From assembly GCA_963825445.1 (NCBI GenBank), contig CAWGTM010000001.1, forward strand, positions 1 through 64,000: a DNA stretch of 64,000 bases, written 5' to 3'. The translations under genes and the position numbers were made by a program. The notes beneath the pieces are model-generated. The model did not search any database. It had not been told where the DNA came from and saw only the letters and a program-made list of their open reading frames with translations. Of the stretch, positions 19,778 through 28,425 are shown in pieces. The stretch's first letter is position 1. Each line of letters opens with the position of its first letter. Origin of the DNA: Actinophytocola sp963825445 (GTDB lineage: Bacteria; Actinomycetota; Actinomycetes; Mycobacteriales; Pseudonocardiaceae).

Positions 19778-20605
19778 GTGACGCCCATGACGTTAATGCC
19801 GCCGCGCCTGTCGCGCGCCGAAATTGCGGAACTCGCCGACGCCGTGAAGGCGCTGGAAGGCGAAACCTTCGCCATGCGGCTGATGCGGCTGTTCGGCGGC
19901 CAGATGCGCGCCATCGGCCGCACGCTGCCGGATTCGGCGCGCAAGGCCGTGGCGCTGGCGACCGACACGGCGCTAAAGGCGGCGCTGAGGGTGGCCCTGC
20001 GCTCGCTGGACGCAACGCCGAACGGCAAGCCGCGCAACCGCTGGCATCAGGCCGCCGCGGCGGCGACCGGGGCCGTCGGCGGCGCCTTCGGCATCGCTGC
20101 GACCGCCCTCGAACTGCCGGTCTCCACCACGATCCTGTTGCGCTCCATCGCCGAAATCGCCCGCGAGAACGGCGAGGACATGGCGAGCCCCGAGACGGCG
20201 CTCGCCTGTCTCAACGTGCTGGCCTTTGGCGGCGAGCGCGCGGGCGGCGCCGGCGACGCGCGGCGGTCGGTCTATTATGCGACCCGCGACCAGCTCGCCG
20301 GCGGTTTGGCCGACGTCAATTTCATGCTTCTGAAGCAGGGCCTCGCCGCCGAATTTTCGCCGATGCTGGTGCCCTACCTGTCGCGGCTCGCCGCCCGCTT
20401 CGGCGTCGTCGTCACTGAAAAGCTCGCGGCCCAGGCGATCCCGGTCGTCGGCGCGGTCGGCGGCGCCGCCGTCAACGCGGCGTTCGCCAAGCACTTTCAG
20501 GCCATGGCGCGCGGGCATTTCCTGGTGCGACGGCTGGAGCGGCTGCACGGGGCCGAGACGGTGCGGTTCGAATACGAGAGGCTCGCCGGCGAAAGCCGCC
20601 CGTAG
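19778..20605 (+). CDS. EcsC family protein
   Basis: An intact 275-residue EcsC-like protein. Diagnostic parts are NRWHQAAAAATGAVGGAFGIAATALELPVSTTILLRSIAEIARENGEDMASPETALACLNVLAFGG and a glycine/alanine-rich hydrophobic stretch AIPVVGAVGGAAVNAAFAKHFQAMARGHFLVRRLERLHG near the end. The family is membrane associated and of unknown function. GTG 19778 and ATG 19787 are both plausible starts. It lies six bases from the convergent murU stop. Confidence 0.78.
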   Translation: MTPMTLMPPRLSRAEIAELADAVKALEGETFAMRLMRLFGGQMRAIGRTLPDSARKAVALATDTALKAALRVALRSLDATPNGKPRNRWHQAAAAATGAVGGAFGIAATALELPVSTTILLRSIAEIARENGEDMASPETALACLNVLAFGGERAGGAGDARRSVYYATRDQLAGGLADVNFMLLKQGLAAEFSPMLVPYLSRLAARFGVVVTEKLAAQAIPVVGAVGGAAVNAAFAKHFQAMARGHFLVRRLERLHGAETVRFEYERLAGESRP

Positions 20606-20610
20606 CCCGG

Positions 20611-21321
20611 CTACAGCGTGGAGCGGGCGATGGCGGCTTCGGCTTCGGCGATCGTCTCGGGGCGGCCGACGTGCAGCCAAAGGCCATCGAGCCTGAGGCC
20701 GAACAGCCGCCCCTTCCGCCGCGCGCCAGAAAGAACGGCGCGAGGCGGAAGACGTCCTCCGCGGTCTCGTAGAACCAGTGCCGGCTTCGATGATGCCGAC
20801 GCCGGTGTAGACGAACGGCGCGACCGACTGCGGCTCGCGCGGCGCGAAGCCGGCCGTCAGGCGTCCATGCACGAAATCGCCGGGCCAGTCGACGCCGACC
20901 GCGCCGGCGCGCGCCGGCGACGAGCAGCAGGCGTCCATCGCGCTCGGGATCGAACTGCGCGCCAGCCGCGCCAGATTGGAGCGCGGCCCCTCGATCCAGA
21001 ACGCGTCGGTGTTGCAGACATAGAACGGCGCGTCGCCGAGCCAGCGGCAGCGCGCGCTTGATGCCGCCGCCCTGGTCGAGCAGCTTCGTCGCGCTCGTCC
21101 GAGATGACGATGCGTCGGCGCGTGCGCGCTGGCGAGATGCGCCTCGATCTGATCGGCGAAGCCAATGCACGTTGACGACGGCGCGTCTCGACGCCGCTCT
21201 CGGCGAGGCGATCGAGGCAATGGTCGATCAGCGGCCTGCCGGCGACTTCGATCGAGCGGCTTCGGCAGTCGTCTCGCGTGATCGGCCGCATGCGCGTGCC
21301 GAGTCCGGCGGCGAACACCAT
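20611..21321 (-). CDS. murU: N-acetylmuramate alpha-1-phosphate uridylyltransferase MurU-like (frameshifted)
   Basis: MurU makes UDP-MurNAc from MurNAc-1-phosphate in cell-wall recycling. The N-terminus MVFAAGLGTRMRPIT holds the nucleotidyltransferase GxGTRxxP loop. VAGRPLIDHCLDRLAESGVE, FYVCNTDAFWIEG and the end LRLDGLWLHVGRPETIAEAEAAIARSTL match the RmlA/MurU fold. At least six indels split it. Its start follows the tsaE-amgK gene, whose kinase product is the expected MurU substrate, so these genes form a peptidoglycan-recycling unit. The start could lie slightly upstream of ATG 21321 (PLPKTAMVFAAG). Confidence 0.82.
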
Positions 21322-21350
21322 CGCCGTTTTCGGCAGCGGGCCATCGAGCC

Positions 21351-22901
21351 TCAGTCCGTCCAGTCGGGCGCGCCGAGCGCGCGCGGCAGGTGGGTCTCGA
21401 ACCAGCGCCGCAGCGGCTCCAGCGTCGGATGCGCGAGGTTGCGCGCGAGATAGTCTGCTCGATGCGCGGCAGGAGCTTCAGATATTGCGGCTTGCCGTCG
21501 CGGCGGTCGAGCCGCGCGAACAGGCCGAGGATCTTGGTGGCGCGCTGCGCGCCCATGATCGCGTAGGCGGCGACGAAGGTCTCGGATGTCGAAGGTCGGA
21601 TCGGCCTGCCGCGCCGCCGGCGCATATAGAGCGCGAGCAGACGCAGCTCGACGTCGCCGGGCACCGACTGCGCGCGTCCTGCAACAGCGAGGCGACGTCA
21701 TAGGCGGGCGGCCCGAGCACCGCGTCCTGAAAATCGATGAGGCCGAGCCGCGCCAGGCCATTGCGCTCGGCGAGCCAGTGCAGGTTGGGCGAATGATAGT
21801 CGCGCAGCGTCCAGGTGAGCGGGCTCGGCGAGCGGCGGCGACAGGATCTCGCGCCAGAGCGCCAGGAACTGCATGCGCGCGCCCGACGGCGGCGCGCCGC
21901 GCGCGATCGCCGGCGCGTACCAGTCGAGCGCGAGCTCGACCTCGATCAGCATCGCGTCGAGATCGTAGACCGGCAGCGTATGGACTTCGCCCGTCGAACA
22001 GCAGGTCGCGCGGCAGCGTCGCGCCCGTGCAGTGTCGGCGAGCAGCGCCGCCGCCTCGCGCGTAGCGCGAGGGGATTGGACGCCGTTGGCGTCGACGATG
22101 GTTTCGGAGCCGAAATCCTCGATCAGCGCCAGCCCGTCGGCGACGATGTGGGCGTAGATGCGCGGCGCGGAATAGCCGAGCGAGCGCAAGCCCTCGTCGA
22201 TGGCGAGAAGGCGCGGATGTCGGTGGAGAGCTTGGCGATCTCCGCGTAGGATTTGCCGAAGCGCAGCGGCGGCCCGTCCGGCGCGCGCGGCGGCGCGATC
22301 ATCAGGATCGCCGTGCTCGCCTGTCGGCGTCGGTCAGCCGTTCATAGGCGCGCGTCGAGGCGTCGCCGTAGCATCTGCGTGCGCTTGGCGTCGGTCCAGC
22401 CGGCGCGCTCGAGCAAGCGACTCGCGGCGCGGGCGGCCTTGAAGCGCGCGGTCATCGTCGCCGGCCGCGCGGACGAATTCCGCAAGTCGAAAGTCGGGGC
22501 CGCGCTTCGCGTCGAACGCGAGGCTCAGATCTCGAGCCGGTCGGCCGGCAGCGCCTGCGCGACGCGCTCGCGCCCATTCGACGAGCGTCACCGCGCCGTC
22601 GATCGCCTCGTCCCAGCCGATTGCCGAGGTCCTCGGCGTCGCGCAGCCGGTAGAAATCGGCGTGGACGATCGGCCTGCGCGGCGCCGTCGTAGGCCTGCA
22701 TCAAGCGTGAAGGTCGGGCTCGGCGCCTCGAGCTCCGGCGTCGCCGGTCGCGTCGCGCAGGAAGGCGCGGGCGAAGCGCGGTCTTGCCGGCGCCGAGATC
22801 GCCGCTGAGCACCAGGAAATCGCCGGGCTCGAGCCAAGCCGGCGAGCCGCCGCGCGAGCGCAAGGGTCGTCGCTCTTCGCTCGTCGCAGCTTCGACGTCA
22901 T
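21351..22901 (-). CDS. tsaE-amgK: Bifunctional TsaE / AmgK-like sugar kinase (frameshifted)
   Basis: The N-terminal ~150 residues are TsaE, the ATPase needed for tRNA t6A37 formation: LEPGDFLVLSGDLGAGKT (Walker A), APSPTFTL, VHADFYRL-like and LGWDEAIDGAVTLVEWA. The rest is an aminoglycoside-phosphotransferase fold matching the anomeric MurNAc/GlcNAc kinase AmgK: VVADGLALIEDFGSETI, LLIDFQDAVLGPPAYDVASLLQDAR and YLKLLPRIEQTI. Such TsaE-phosphotransferase fusions are known in Rhizobiales. No stop or start separates the halves after frame correction. ATG 22901 overlaps the kinase stop as ATGA. More than ten indels are present, so residue-level reading is limited. Confidence 0.8.
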
Positions 22902-24370
22902 CTCTGATGCGGCAGATCGGCGTACGTTCGGCCGATTCGTCTCAGCTGCGCCGCCAGCGGCCGCCGTTTCTGCGGCTTGGGTCGGGAAAACGCAGGTGAC
23001 CGTCGTGCCCTCCCCTGCCGCGGAATCGATAGTGACGCGGCCGCCGTGCAGTTCGACCAGCGCCCGCACGATCGACAGGCCGAGGCCGGGGCCGCGATGG
23101 CGGGAGCCGGCGTTGATGGCTTCGAACCGGTCGAACACTCGCTCCAGCACCTCGGGGGGAATGCCGCGGCCGCGGTCGCTGACCTTGAACACGATCTCGG
23201 CTCGGCCGCCGCATCGCCGCCAGCGTCACCGTCTGCCCGGCCTCCGAGAAGCCGATGGCGTTGGAGAGAGAGGTTGAACAGCACCTGCCGCACCCGGCGG
23301 CCGTCGGCGCGCAACCGGCCGACGCCGTCGGTGGCGACGATGCGCAATTCGATGCTGGCCTCGCGCAGCCGGTCCTGCACGCCCTCCGCCGCCGCCTTCA
23401 TCGCATCGGCGACGTCGACGTCGTCGAGCTCGCAGCTCCAAGGCGCCGGCGTCGATCGAGGCGAGATCGAGAATGTCGTTGATGATGGCGAGCAGCGCCG
23501 AGCGACGAAGCGCGGATGTAGCCGGCGTATTCGAGCTGCTTGGATTGAGCGCGCCGGCGCCGCCGTCGGCGAGCAGCTGCGTGAAGCCGATGATGTTGGT
23601 GAGCGGCGTGCGCAGCTCGTAGGAGACATGGTTGACGAAATCGTTGCGCAGTTTCTCCGCGACGACCAGCGCCTCGTTGCGCTCGGTCAGCGCGCGCTCG
23701 AGCTTGACGCTGGCGGTGACGTCGAGCGAAGGTCATGAGCGTGCGCCGTCCGGCAACGGCAGGGCGGCGCAATCGAGGATGTTGCCGTCGTGACGCTCGA
23801 TGCGCTCGCTGACCGGATGGCGTTCGTCGACGAGGCCGAGCGCGGCGCCGCGCAAAGCCTCCCGAACAGCTCGGGCTCGGCGCGAGCGGCATGCAAGCGC
23901 GCGCGATATTTCGTCGACATGCGGTCGCTCGCTCGCCTTCAACGAGGCGAATGCCCCAGATCGCTGCGAAAGGCCGGATTGAGCAGCTGCAAGCGCCCGT
24001 CGGCGCCGAACACCGCCACGCCTTCCTTGAGCGCGTCGAGCGTCTCGCCCTGCACGCGGGTCAGCGCGTTGACCTGCGAGGCGAGCGCATAGCTCTGCGT
24101 CGCGTCGTCGTAGAGATAGGTGACGCCGCCCTTCGGGTTGGGGCTAGGCGACGACGCGCAAAGCCCGGCCGTCGGGCAGATGCCAGACGGATTCGACGGG
24201 CTCGATCGCTTGGTAGGTCGACAGCATGCTGCGCCTTCCAGGCGCGGAAGTCGGCCTGTTCGGGCAAGCGGCGGCGGTTGCGCAGATGATCGAGGATTTC
24301 GCTGTCGCTCGGGCGCTTGATCGAGAAACGCCGGATCGAGCGACCAGATCTGGCGATAGGCCGCATTGTG
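22898..24370 (-). CDS. PAS-containing sensor histidine kinase (N-terminus lost at junction, frameshifted)
   Basis: Reading leftwards from the junction: HNAAYRQIWSLDPAFL (PAS-like), RPSDSEILDHLRNRRRLPEQADFRAWKAQML, then SPNPKGGVTYLYDDATQSYALASQVNALTRVQGETLDALKEGVAVFGADGRLQLLNPAFRS. The dimerisation/phosphoacceptor helix is LRNDFVNHVSYELRTPLTNIIGFTQLLADG (His in HVSYELRTP). The ATPase part ends with RGIPPEVLERVFDRFEAINAGSRHRGPGLGLSIVRALVELHGG. This is the alphaproteobacterial PAS-HK found beside tsaE. Everything upstream of about residue HNAAY is replaced by actinobacterial DNA at ~24,370. Many indels; the stop overlaps tsaE as ATGA. Confidence 0.82.
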
Positions 24371-24373
24371 GCA
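24367..24373. other. Chimeric junction between alphaproteobacterial and actinobacterial sequence
   Basis: Left of this point the minus strand encodes the PAS kinase (HNAAYRQIWSLDPAFL). Right of it the same strand encodes the first 18 residues of a flavoprotein (MERDFANAFGVVVVGTGA), cut in the middle of its dinucleotide-binding loop. Both reading frames break at the same bases, and gene style, error rate and taxonomic character change here. Confidence 0.85.
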
Positions 24374-24423
24374 CCGGTACCGACGACCACCACGCCGAAC
24401 GCATTCGCGAAATCGCGTTCCAT
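24370..24423 (-). CDS. N-terminal fragment of an FAD-dependent oxidoreductase
   Basis: ATG 24423 opens MERDFANAFGVVVVGTGA, which fits the start of FAD proteins of the fumarate-reductase/ketosteroid-dehydrogenase type (DVVVVGTGAAG...). Only 18 residues survive before the junction. In the source genome it would be transcribed divergently from the dehydratase at 24,486, with a regulon operator between them, so it probably belongs to the same catabolic locus. Confidence 0.6.
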
Positions 24424-24471
24424 GTTGAGGATGCTAGGACAGTGGGTTGGTACGGTGCAATGGCGTAGACC

Positions 24472-24486
24472 TGAAAGGACGTTTCA
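24472..24486. promoter_or_regulatory. IclR-like 15-bp operator, copy 1 (overlaps dehydratase start codon)
   Basis: TGAAAGGACGTTTCA is a near-perfect palindrome that ends on the A of the dehydratase ATG. It fits the consensus TGRAATNMCGTTYCA shared by six sites in this region. Overlap with the ribosome-binding site region suggests repression. Confidence 0.65.
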
Positions 24487-26177
24487 TGTCTCGATCCCAG
24501 GAGTGGTACGGCGGGGACTCCCGTGATGGTTACATCCATCGCGCGTGGATGCGGCGCGGTCTGCCTCGCGATGCCTTCGACGGCAAACCGCACATCGCGA
24601 TCGCCAACACCGCGTCGGATCTGACGCCCTGCAACTCGCATCTGACGGAGGTGGCGAAGAGCGTCTCGGACGGCATCTGGGCGGCCGGGGGTGTGCCGCT
24701 GCACCTGCCGGTGGTGTCGCTGGGGGAGACGCTGCTGCGGCCCACGGCCATGCTGTTCCGCAACCTGGCGGCCATGGCCACCGAGGAGATGCTGCGCGGC
24801 AATCCCATCGACGGCGTGGTCCTGCTGGGTGGCTGCGACAAGACCATCCCGTCGCTGCTGATGGCCGCGTGCTCGGTGGACCTGCCCGCGCTCGTGGTGC
24901 CGGGTGGTCCCATGCTCACCGGCCATTTCCGCGGTACGCCGCTGGGCTGCGGCACGGACGTGTGGCGCCTGTCGGAGGAGGTCCGCGCCGGCACGCTGTC
25001 GCGTGAGGAGTTCATGCGGTCGGAGTCGTCGATGATCCGCAGCCGGGGGCACTGCAACACCATGGGGACGGCGTCCACCATGGCGTGCGTGACGGAGGCG
25101 CTGGGGATGACGATCCCCGGGTTCGCGGGGACGCCCGCGCCCGACAGCGGTCTGCTGGAGCTGGCGCACCAGTCGGGTCGCCTGGCGGTCTCGCTGGTCG
25201 CGGAGGATCGCCGACCGAGCGAGGTGCTCACGCGCGAGTCGTTCCGCAACGCGATCGTGGCGCTGGCCGCGATCGGTGGGTCCACGAACGCGGTGGTGCA
25301 CCTGCTGGCGATCGCCGGGCGCCTGGGCGTTCCGCTGGAGCTGGAGGACTTCGACCGGTGGGGCTCCACGGTGCCGTTGCTGGTGGACCTGCAACCGGCG
25401 GGCCGGCACCTGATGGACGATCTCCATCGGGCGGGCGGTCTGCTGGCGGTCCTGCGTGAGGTGTCGGATCTGCTCTCTTCCTCGGCGATCACGGTCACCG
25501 GTCGCCCTCTGACGTCCTATCTGGACTCGGCGCAGATTCACGATTCTTCGGTGATCCGTTCACGGTCTTTGCCGTTGCTCCCGGAGGCCGGCATCGCGGT
25601 GCTGCGGGGCAACCTGGCCCCGCGCGGGGCGGTGATCAAGCCGGCGGCCGCGACGGCCGCTCTGCTGACGCACCGGGGCCCGGCGGTGGTGTTCGACTCG
25701 ATCGAGGACCTGCGGGCGCGGATCGACGAGGTGGACGACCCGGACGCGGTGCTGATCCTGCGGGGCTGCGGCCCGAAGGGCTATCCCGGGATGCCGGAGG
25801 TGGGCAACTTCCCGCTCCCGGCCGGCCTCCTGGCCCGCGGCGTGCGGGACATGGTGCGCATCAGCGACGCCCGCATGAGCGGCACGGCCTACGGCACGGT
25901 GGTGCTGCACGTGGCTCCGGAAGCCGCGGCCGGCGGCCCGCTGGCCCTGGTCCGGACGGGCGACGTGGTGGTTCTGGACGTCCCGAACCGCTCTCTGTCG
26001 GTGGAAGCCGACCTGGCCAGTCGCTCGCCTTCGGAAGCGGCAGCTGTCGCTTACGCGGCCCCCACCCGCGGCTGGCAACGCCTGTACATCGACCACGTCC
26101 TCCAGGCCGACGAAGGCGCCGACCTGGACTTCCTCCGCGGCGCCAGCGGCCACCACGTAGACCGCGACTCCCACTAG
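24486..26177 (+). CDS. IlvD/Edd family sugar-acid dehydratase
   Basis: The 563-residue protein belongs to the Fe-S dihydroxyacid/aldonic-acid dehydratase family that turns sugar acids (arabinonate, xylonate, gluconate types) into 2-keto-3-deoxy acids. Cluster ligands appear in TPCNSH, LLGGCDKTIPSLLMAA and RGHCNTMGTASTMACVTEALGM. Other family blocks are AIGGSTNAVVHLLAIAGRLGVPL, LRGCGPKGYPGMPEVGNFPLP and ISDARMSGTAYGTVVLHVAPEAAAGGPLALV. Because the neighbours are sugar-catabolic enzymes, a sugar-acid substrate is more likely than the branched-chain amino-acid pathway. ATG 24486 sits directly on the operator. Intact. Confidence 0.88.
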   Translation: MSRSQEWYGGDSRDGYIHRAWMRRGLPRDAFDGKPHIAIANTASDLTPCNSHLTEVAKSVSDGIWAAGGVPLHLPVVSLGETLLRPTAMLFRNLAAMATEEMLRGNPIDGVVLLGGCDKTIPSLLMAACSVDLPALVVPGGPMLTGHFRGTPLGCGTDVWRLSEEVRAGTLSREEFMRSESSMIRSRGHCNTMGTASTMACVTEALGMTIPGFAGTPAPDSGLLELAHQSGRLAVSLVAEDRRPSEVLTRESFRNAIVALAAIGGSTNAVVHLLAIAGRLGVPLELEDFDRWGSTVPLLVDLQPAGRHLMDDLHRAGGLLAVLREVSDLLSSSAITVTGRPLTSYLDSAQIHDSSVIRSRSLPLLPEAGIAVLRGNLAPRGAVIKPAAATAALLTHRGPAVVFDSIEDLRARIDEVDDPDAVLILRGCGPKGYPGMPEVGNFPLPAGLLARGVRDMVRISDARMSGTAYGTVVLHVAPEAAAGGPLALVRTGDVVVLDVPNRSLSVEADLASRSPSEAAAVAYAAPTRGWQRLYIDHVLQADEGADLDFLRGASGHHVDRDSH

Positions 26178-26186
26178 CCCTCGCAC

Positions 26187-26329
26187 GATGACCATTCCGC
26201 GCGCGCATGATGACCGTTCCGCGCGCCCATGACGACCGTTCCCGTCGGCCGGATGCGGTTCCCGGCTCCGGGAGTGGTCAACATGGCCAACGGGAGTGGT
26301 CATCATGCGCGACGGGAACGGTCATCATG
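26187..26329. repeat. Six 22-bp-period repeats in two opposed triplets
   Basis: GATGACCRTTCC units start at 26187, 26209 and 26231; reversed units (GGGAGTGGTCAACATG type) start at 26270, 26292 and 26314. Both triplets have an exact 22-bp period, and together they can fold into a long hairpin. The array separates the convergent dehydratase and alcohol dehydrogenase genes and may act as a bidirectional terminator. Confidence 0.8.
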
Positions 26330-26380
26330 CGTGGTGGCCCCGAAGTTCCCGAACGTGTTAGCCCGAGTCGACCACGCCGG

Positions 26381-27475
26381 TCATGGGAGCACCACCTGCC
26401 GCAGGGCGGTGGCGTCCGCGAGCGCGTCCATCGCCTCGTTCAGGTCCGCGAGGCCGATTCGGTCGCTGACCAGGCGTTCCACCGGCAGCTTGCCGTCCTG
26501 CCACAGCGCGACGAAACGAGGGATGTCCCGTGCCGGCACCGACGACCCCAGGTAGCTCCCGATGATCGAACGCCCGCCCGCCACCAGCGACAGCGGCGAC
26601 ACGGAAGCCCGGGCGTCCGGGTGCGTGAGGCCCACGATCACCGCCCGTCCACCAGGGCCGGTGCAGGCGACCGAAGTCTCGACAGCCGACACCGCCCCGG
26701 CCGCCTCCACCGCGCAGTCCACCTGTACCTCGGACGCCTCGGAAGGGTGTAGCACCAGAGTGGCACCCAAAGAGGCAGCCAGAGAACGCTTCGCCGGCAT
26801 CGGGTCGATCGCCACGATCTCCCGCGCACCCACCGCCGCCGCCGTCAGGACCGCCGCCAGACCGACGCCGCCGAGACCGACCACTGCCACCGACTCGCCG
26901 GCCGCGACCCGGCCCGCGTTCAGGATCGCCCCGCCGCCGGTGAGCACCGCGCATCCGAGCAGCGCGGCGACCTCCGCCGGCACCCCCGACACCCGCACCA
27001 GCGACCGCCGGTCCACCACCGCGTGCGTCGCGAACCCGGACACCCCGAGGTGGTGGTGCACCGGCGCGCCGTCGAGGGTGAGCCGCCGCTCGCCACTGAA
27101 CAGCGACCCGGCGTTGTTCGCCGCGCTCCCCGGACCGCACGGGAACCGCCCGCCGGACGCACACCCGGCGCACTCCTCGCACCGCGGCAGGTACGACAGC
27201 ACCACCTGGTCGCCCACCGCGAAGTCCGGCACCTCCGGCCCGAGCGACTCCACGACACCGGCCGCCTCGTGACCCAGCAGCATCGGCACCGGGCGCGGCC
27301 GGTTGCCGTCGATCACCGACAGGTCGGAGTGACACACCCCGGCCGCCTCGATCCGGACCAGCACCTCACCGGGACCCGGCGGCGCCAACTCCAGTTCGAC
27401 CACGTGCAACGGCGCGGTGTCACGGTAGGGACGGGCCACACCGGACTCGCGCAGGACGGCTCCGTTGATCAACAT
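26381..27475 (-). CDS. Zinc-dependent alcohol dehydrogenase (MDR family)
   Basis: The 364-residue product has the catalytic zinc site GVCHSDLSVIDG and GHEAAGVVE, the structural zinc cysteines in CEECAGCASGGRFPC, and the NAD-binding AVVGLGGVGLAAVLTAAAVGAREIVAIDP. It most resembles class III/AdhC-like dehydrogenases that oxidise primary or secondary alcohols, possibly a sugar alcohol here. Its ATG shares one base with the TGA of the upstream PIG-L gene (TGATG), so both are read from the operator-controlled promoter at ~28,340. Confidence 0.88.
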   Translation of the reverse strand: MLINGAVLRESGVARPYRDTAPLHVVELELAPPGPGEVLVRIEAAGVCHSDLSVIDGNRPRPVPMLLGHEAAGVVESLGPEVPDFAVGDQVVLSYLPRCEECAGCASGGRFPCGPGSAANNAGSLFSGERRLTLDGAPVHHHLGVSGFATHAVVDRRSLVRVSGVPAEVAALLGCAVLTGGGAILNAGRVAAGESVAVVGLGGVGLAAVLTAAAVGAREIVAIDPMPAKRSLAASLGATLVLHPSEASEVQVDCAVEAAGAVSAVETSVACTGPGGRAVIVGLTHPDARASVSPLSLVAGGRSIIGSYLGSSVPARDIPRFVALWQDGKLPVERLVSDRIGLADLNEAMDALADATALRQVVLP

Positions 27476-28314
27476 CAGAGCGGGAAGTCCGCGCGCAGGT
27501 TGATCCGCGAGTAGTCGATGTGCTTGGTCACCGGGTCGATGTTCTGCGCGAAGTCCGTCAGCGGCAGGTGCGAGTGGGTCTCGTTGTAGTACCGGCAGAA
27601 CGCCTCGGCGTAGTTCACGCCCGCCGCCCGGCCGCACTCGCCGTTCCACGACTCGATCAGCTTGCGCGCGAACAGGCCGTGGTAGGCCTGGCTGACGAAC
27701 TCGTCCATGGCCGCCACCTTGCGCCCCACCACGGGCGTGATGTCCACATAGGTGTCATTGCGAACACCTTGCAGGCTCAGTAGTTCCACCGCCGTGACCG
27801 GCAGGCCGGCGAAGAAGATCTGCTTCACCCAGAACTCCTCGCGACCGTCGAGGTTGCGCAGGAACGTCGCCGCCCGGTTCACGCCGTTCAGCGCCATCAC
27901 GCTGGCCGTGGTGTGCGGATCCGGCACGTTCGGGTTCTTCGGGTAGTCCATGATCACCACGTCGGGGGCGAAGTTCGCCACGTGCGCCGCGATCTGGTCG
28001 ACCATGTCCTCGTCGATCGTGCAGGTGGCGTCGTCGTGGTCGAGGGTGATGACCTCCTTGATGCCGATGATCTCGGCGGCACGGGCCAGCTCACCCTTCT
28101 TCGTGGCGATGACCTCCTCGAGCCCGGCGGCCGTGATCGCCTCGTCGGGTTTGTCCTTGCGCCACTCCTCGGCGTACTTGTTCGCGTGGATCCGGCCGCC
28201 GTGGGTGAGGATCAGCGCGACGATCTCGTCGCCGCGGTCGGCGTGCCTGGCCAGCGTGCCGCCACAGTTGGTGATCGTGTCCGCCGGATGGGCGAAGATC
28301 GTCATGATTTTCAC
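27475..28314 (-). CDS. PIG-L/LmbE-like protein with altered active site
   Basis: PIG-L proteins are Zn-dependent N-deacetylases of GlcNAc-type substrates. This 279-residue member starts MKIMTIFAHPADTITNCGGTLARHADRGDEIVALILTHGGRIH and later has DVVIMDYPKNPNVPDPHTTASVMAL. Canonical enzymes read HPDDE: His and second Asp bind zinc, first Asp is the base. Here the motif is HPADT, so both zinc ligands remain but the base position is Ala and the Glu is Thr. It may use another base or catalyse another reaction. GTG 28314 (GGAG 9 bases upstream) is preferred over ATG 28305. Coupled to the alcohol dehydrogenase. Confidence 0.8.
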   Translation of the reverse strand: MKIMTIFAHPADTITNCGGTLARHADRGDEIVALILTHGGRIHANKYAEEWRKDKPDEAITAAGLEEVIATKKGELARAAEIIGIKEVITLDHDDATCTIDEDMVDQIAAHVANFAPDVVIMDYPKNPNVPDPHTTASVMALNGVNRAATFLRNLDGREEFWVKQIFFAGLPVTAVELLSLQGVRNDTYVDITPVVGRKVAAMDEFVSQAYHGLFARKLIESWNGECGRAAGVNYAEAFCRYYNETHSHLPLTDFAQNIDPVTKHIDYSRINLRADFPL

Positions 28315-28339
28315 GGGGTTTCGCTCCCGAGGGTAGATG

Positions 28340-28354
28340 TGAAATAACGTTCCA
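28340..28354. promoter_or_regulatory. IclR-like operator, copy 2 (before PIG-L/ADH)
   Basis: TGAAATAACGTTCCA lies 26 bases upstream of the PIG-L start on the leftward unit and 72 bases before the divergent oxidoreductase gene. Confidence 0.7.
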
Positions 28355-28396
28355 TGAGCATAGGTAGGCCGGCGCGAAGAGACAACGGGTACGGCA

Positions 28397-28411
28397 CGAA
28401 ACGCCGTTCCA
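28397..28411. promoter_or_regulatory. IclR-like operator, copy 3 (before Gfo/Idh/MocA gene)
   Basis: CGAAACGCCGTTCCA ends 14 bases before ATG 28426, covering the ribosome-binding region (GGAGG follows at once). Together with copy 2 it gives the divergent promoter one site per direction. Confidence 0.65.
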
Positions 28412-28425
28412 CGGAGGTGTGACGA

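Noticed and set aside
24376..24381. GGTACC (KpnI site) close to the junction as a cloning scar
   Set aside because: It lies in the actinobacterial flavoprotein codons (GTG), is a common six-base word, and no vector or linker sequence flanks it.
24300..24490. Natural horizontal transfer at the junction
   Set aside because: No integrase, transposase, tRNA or repeat is present, both flanking genes are truncated, and error rate changes abruptly.
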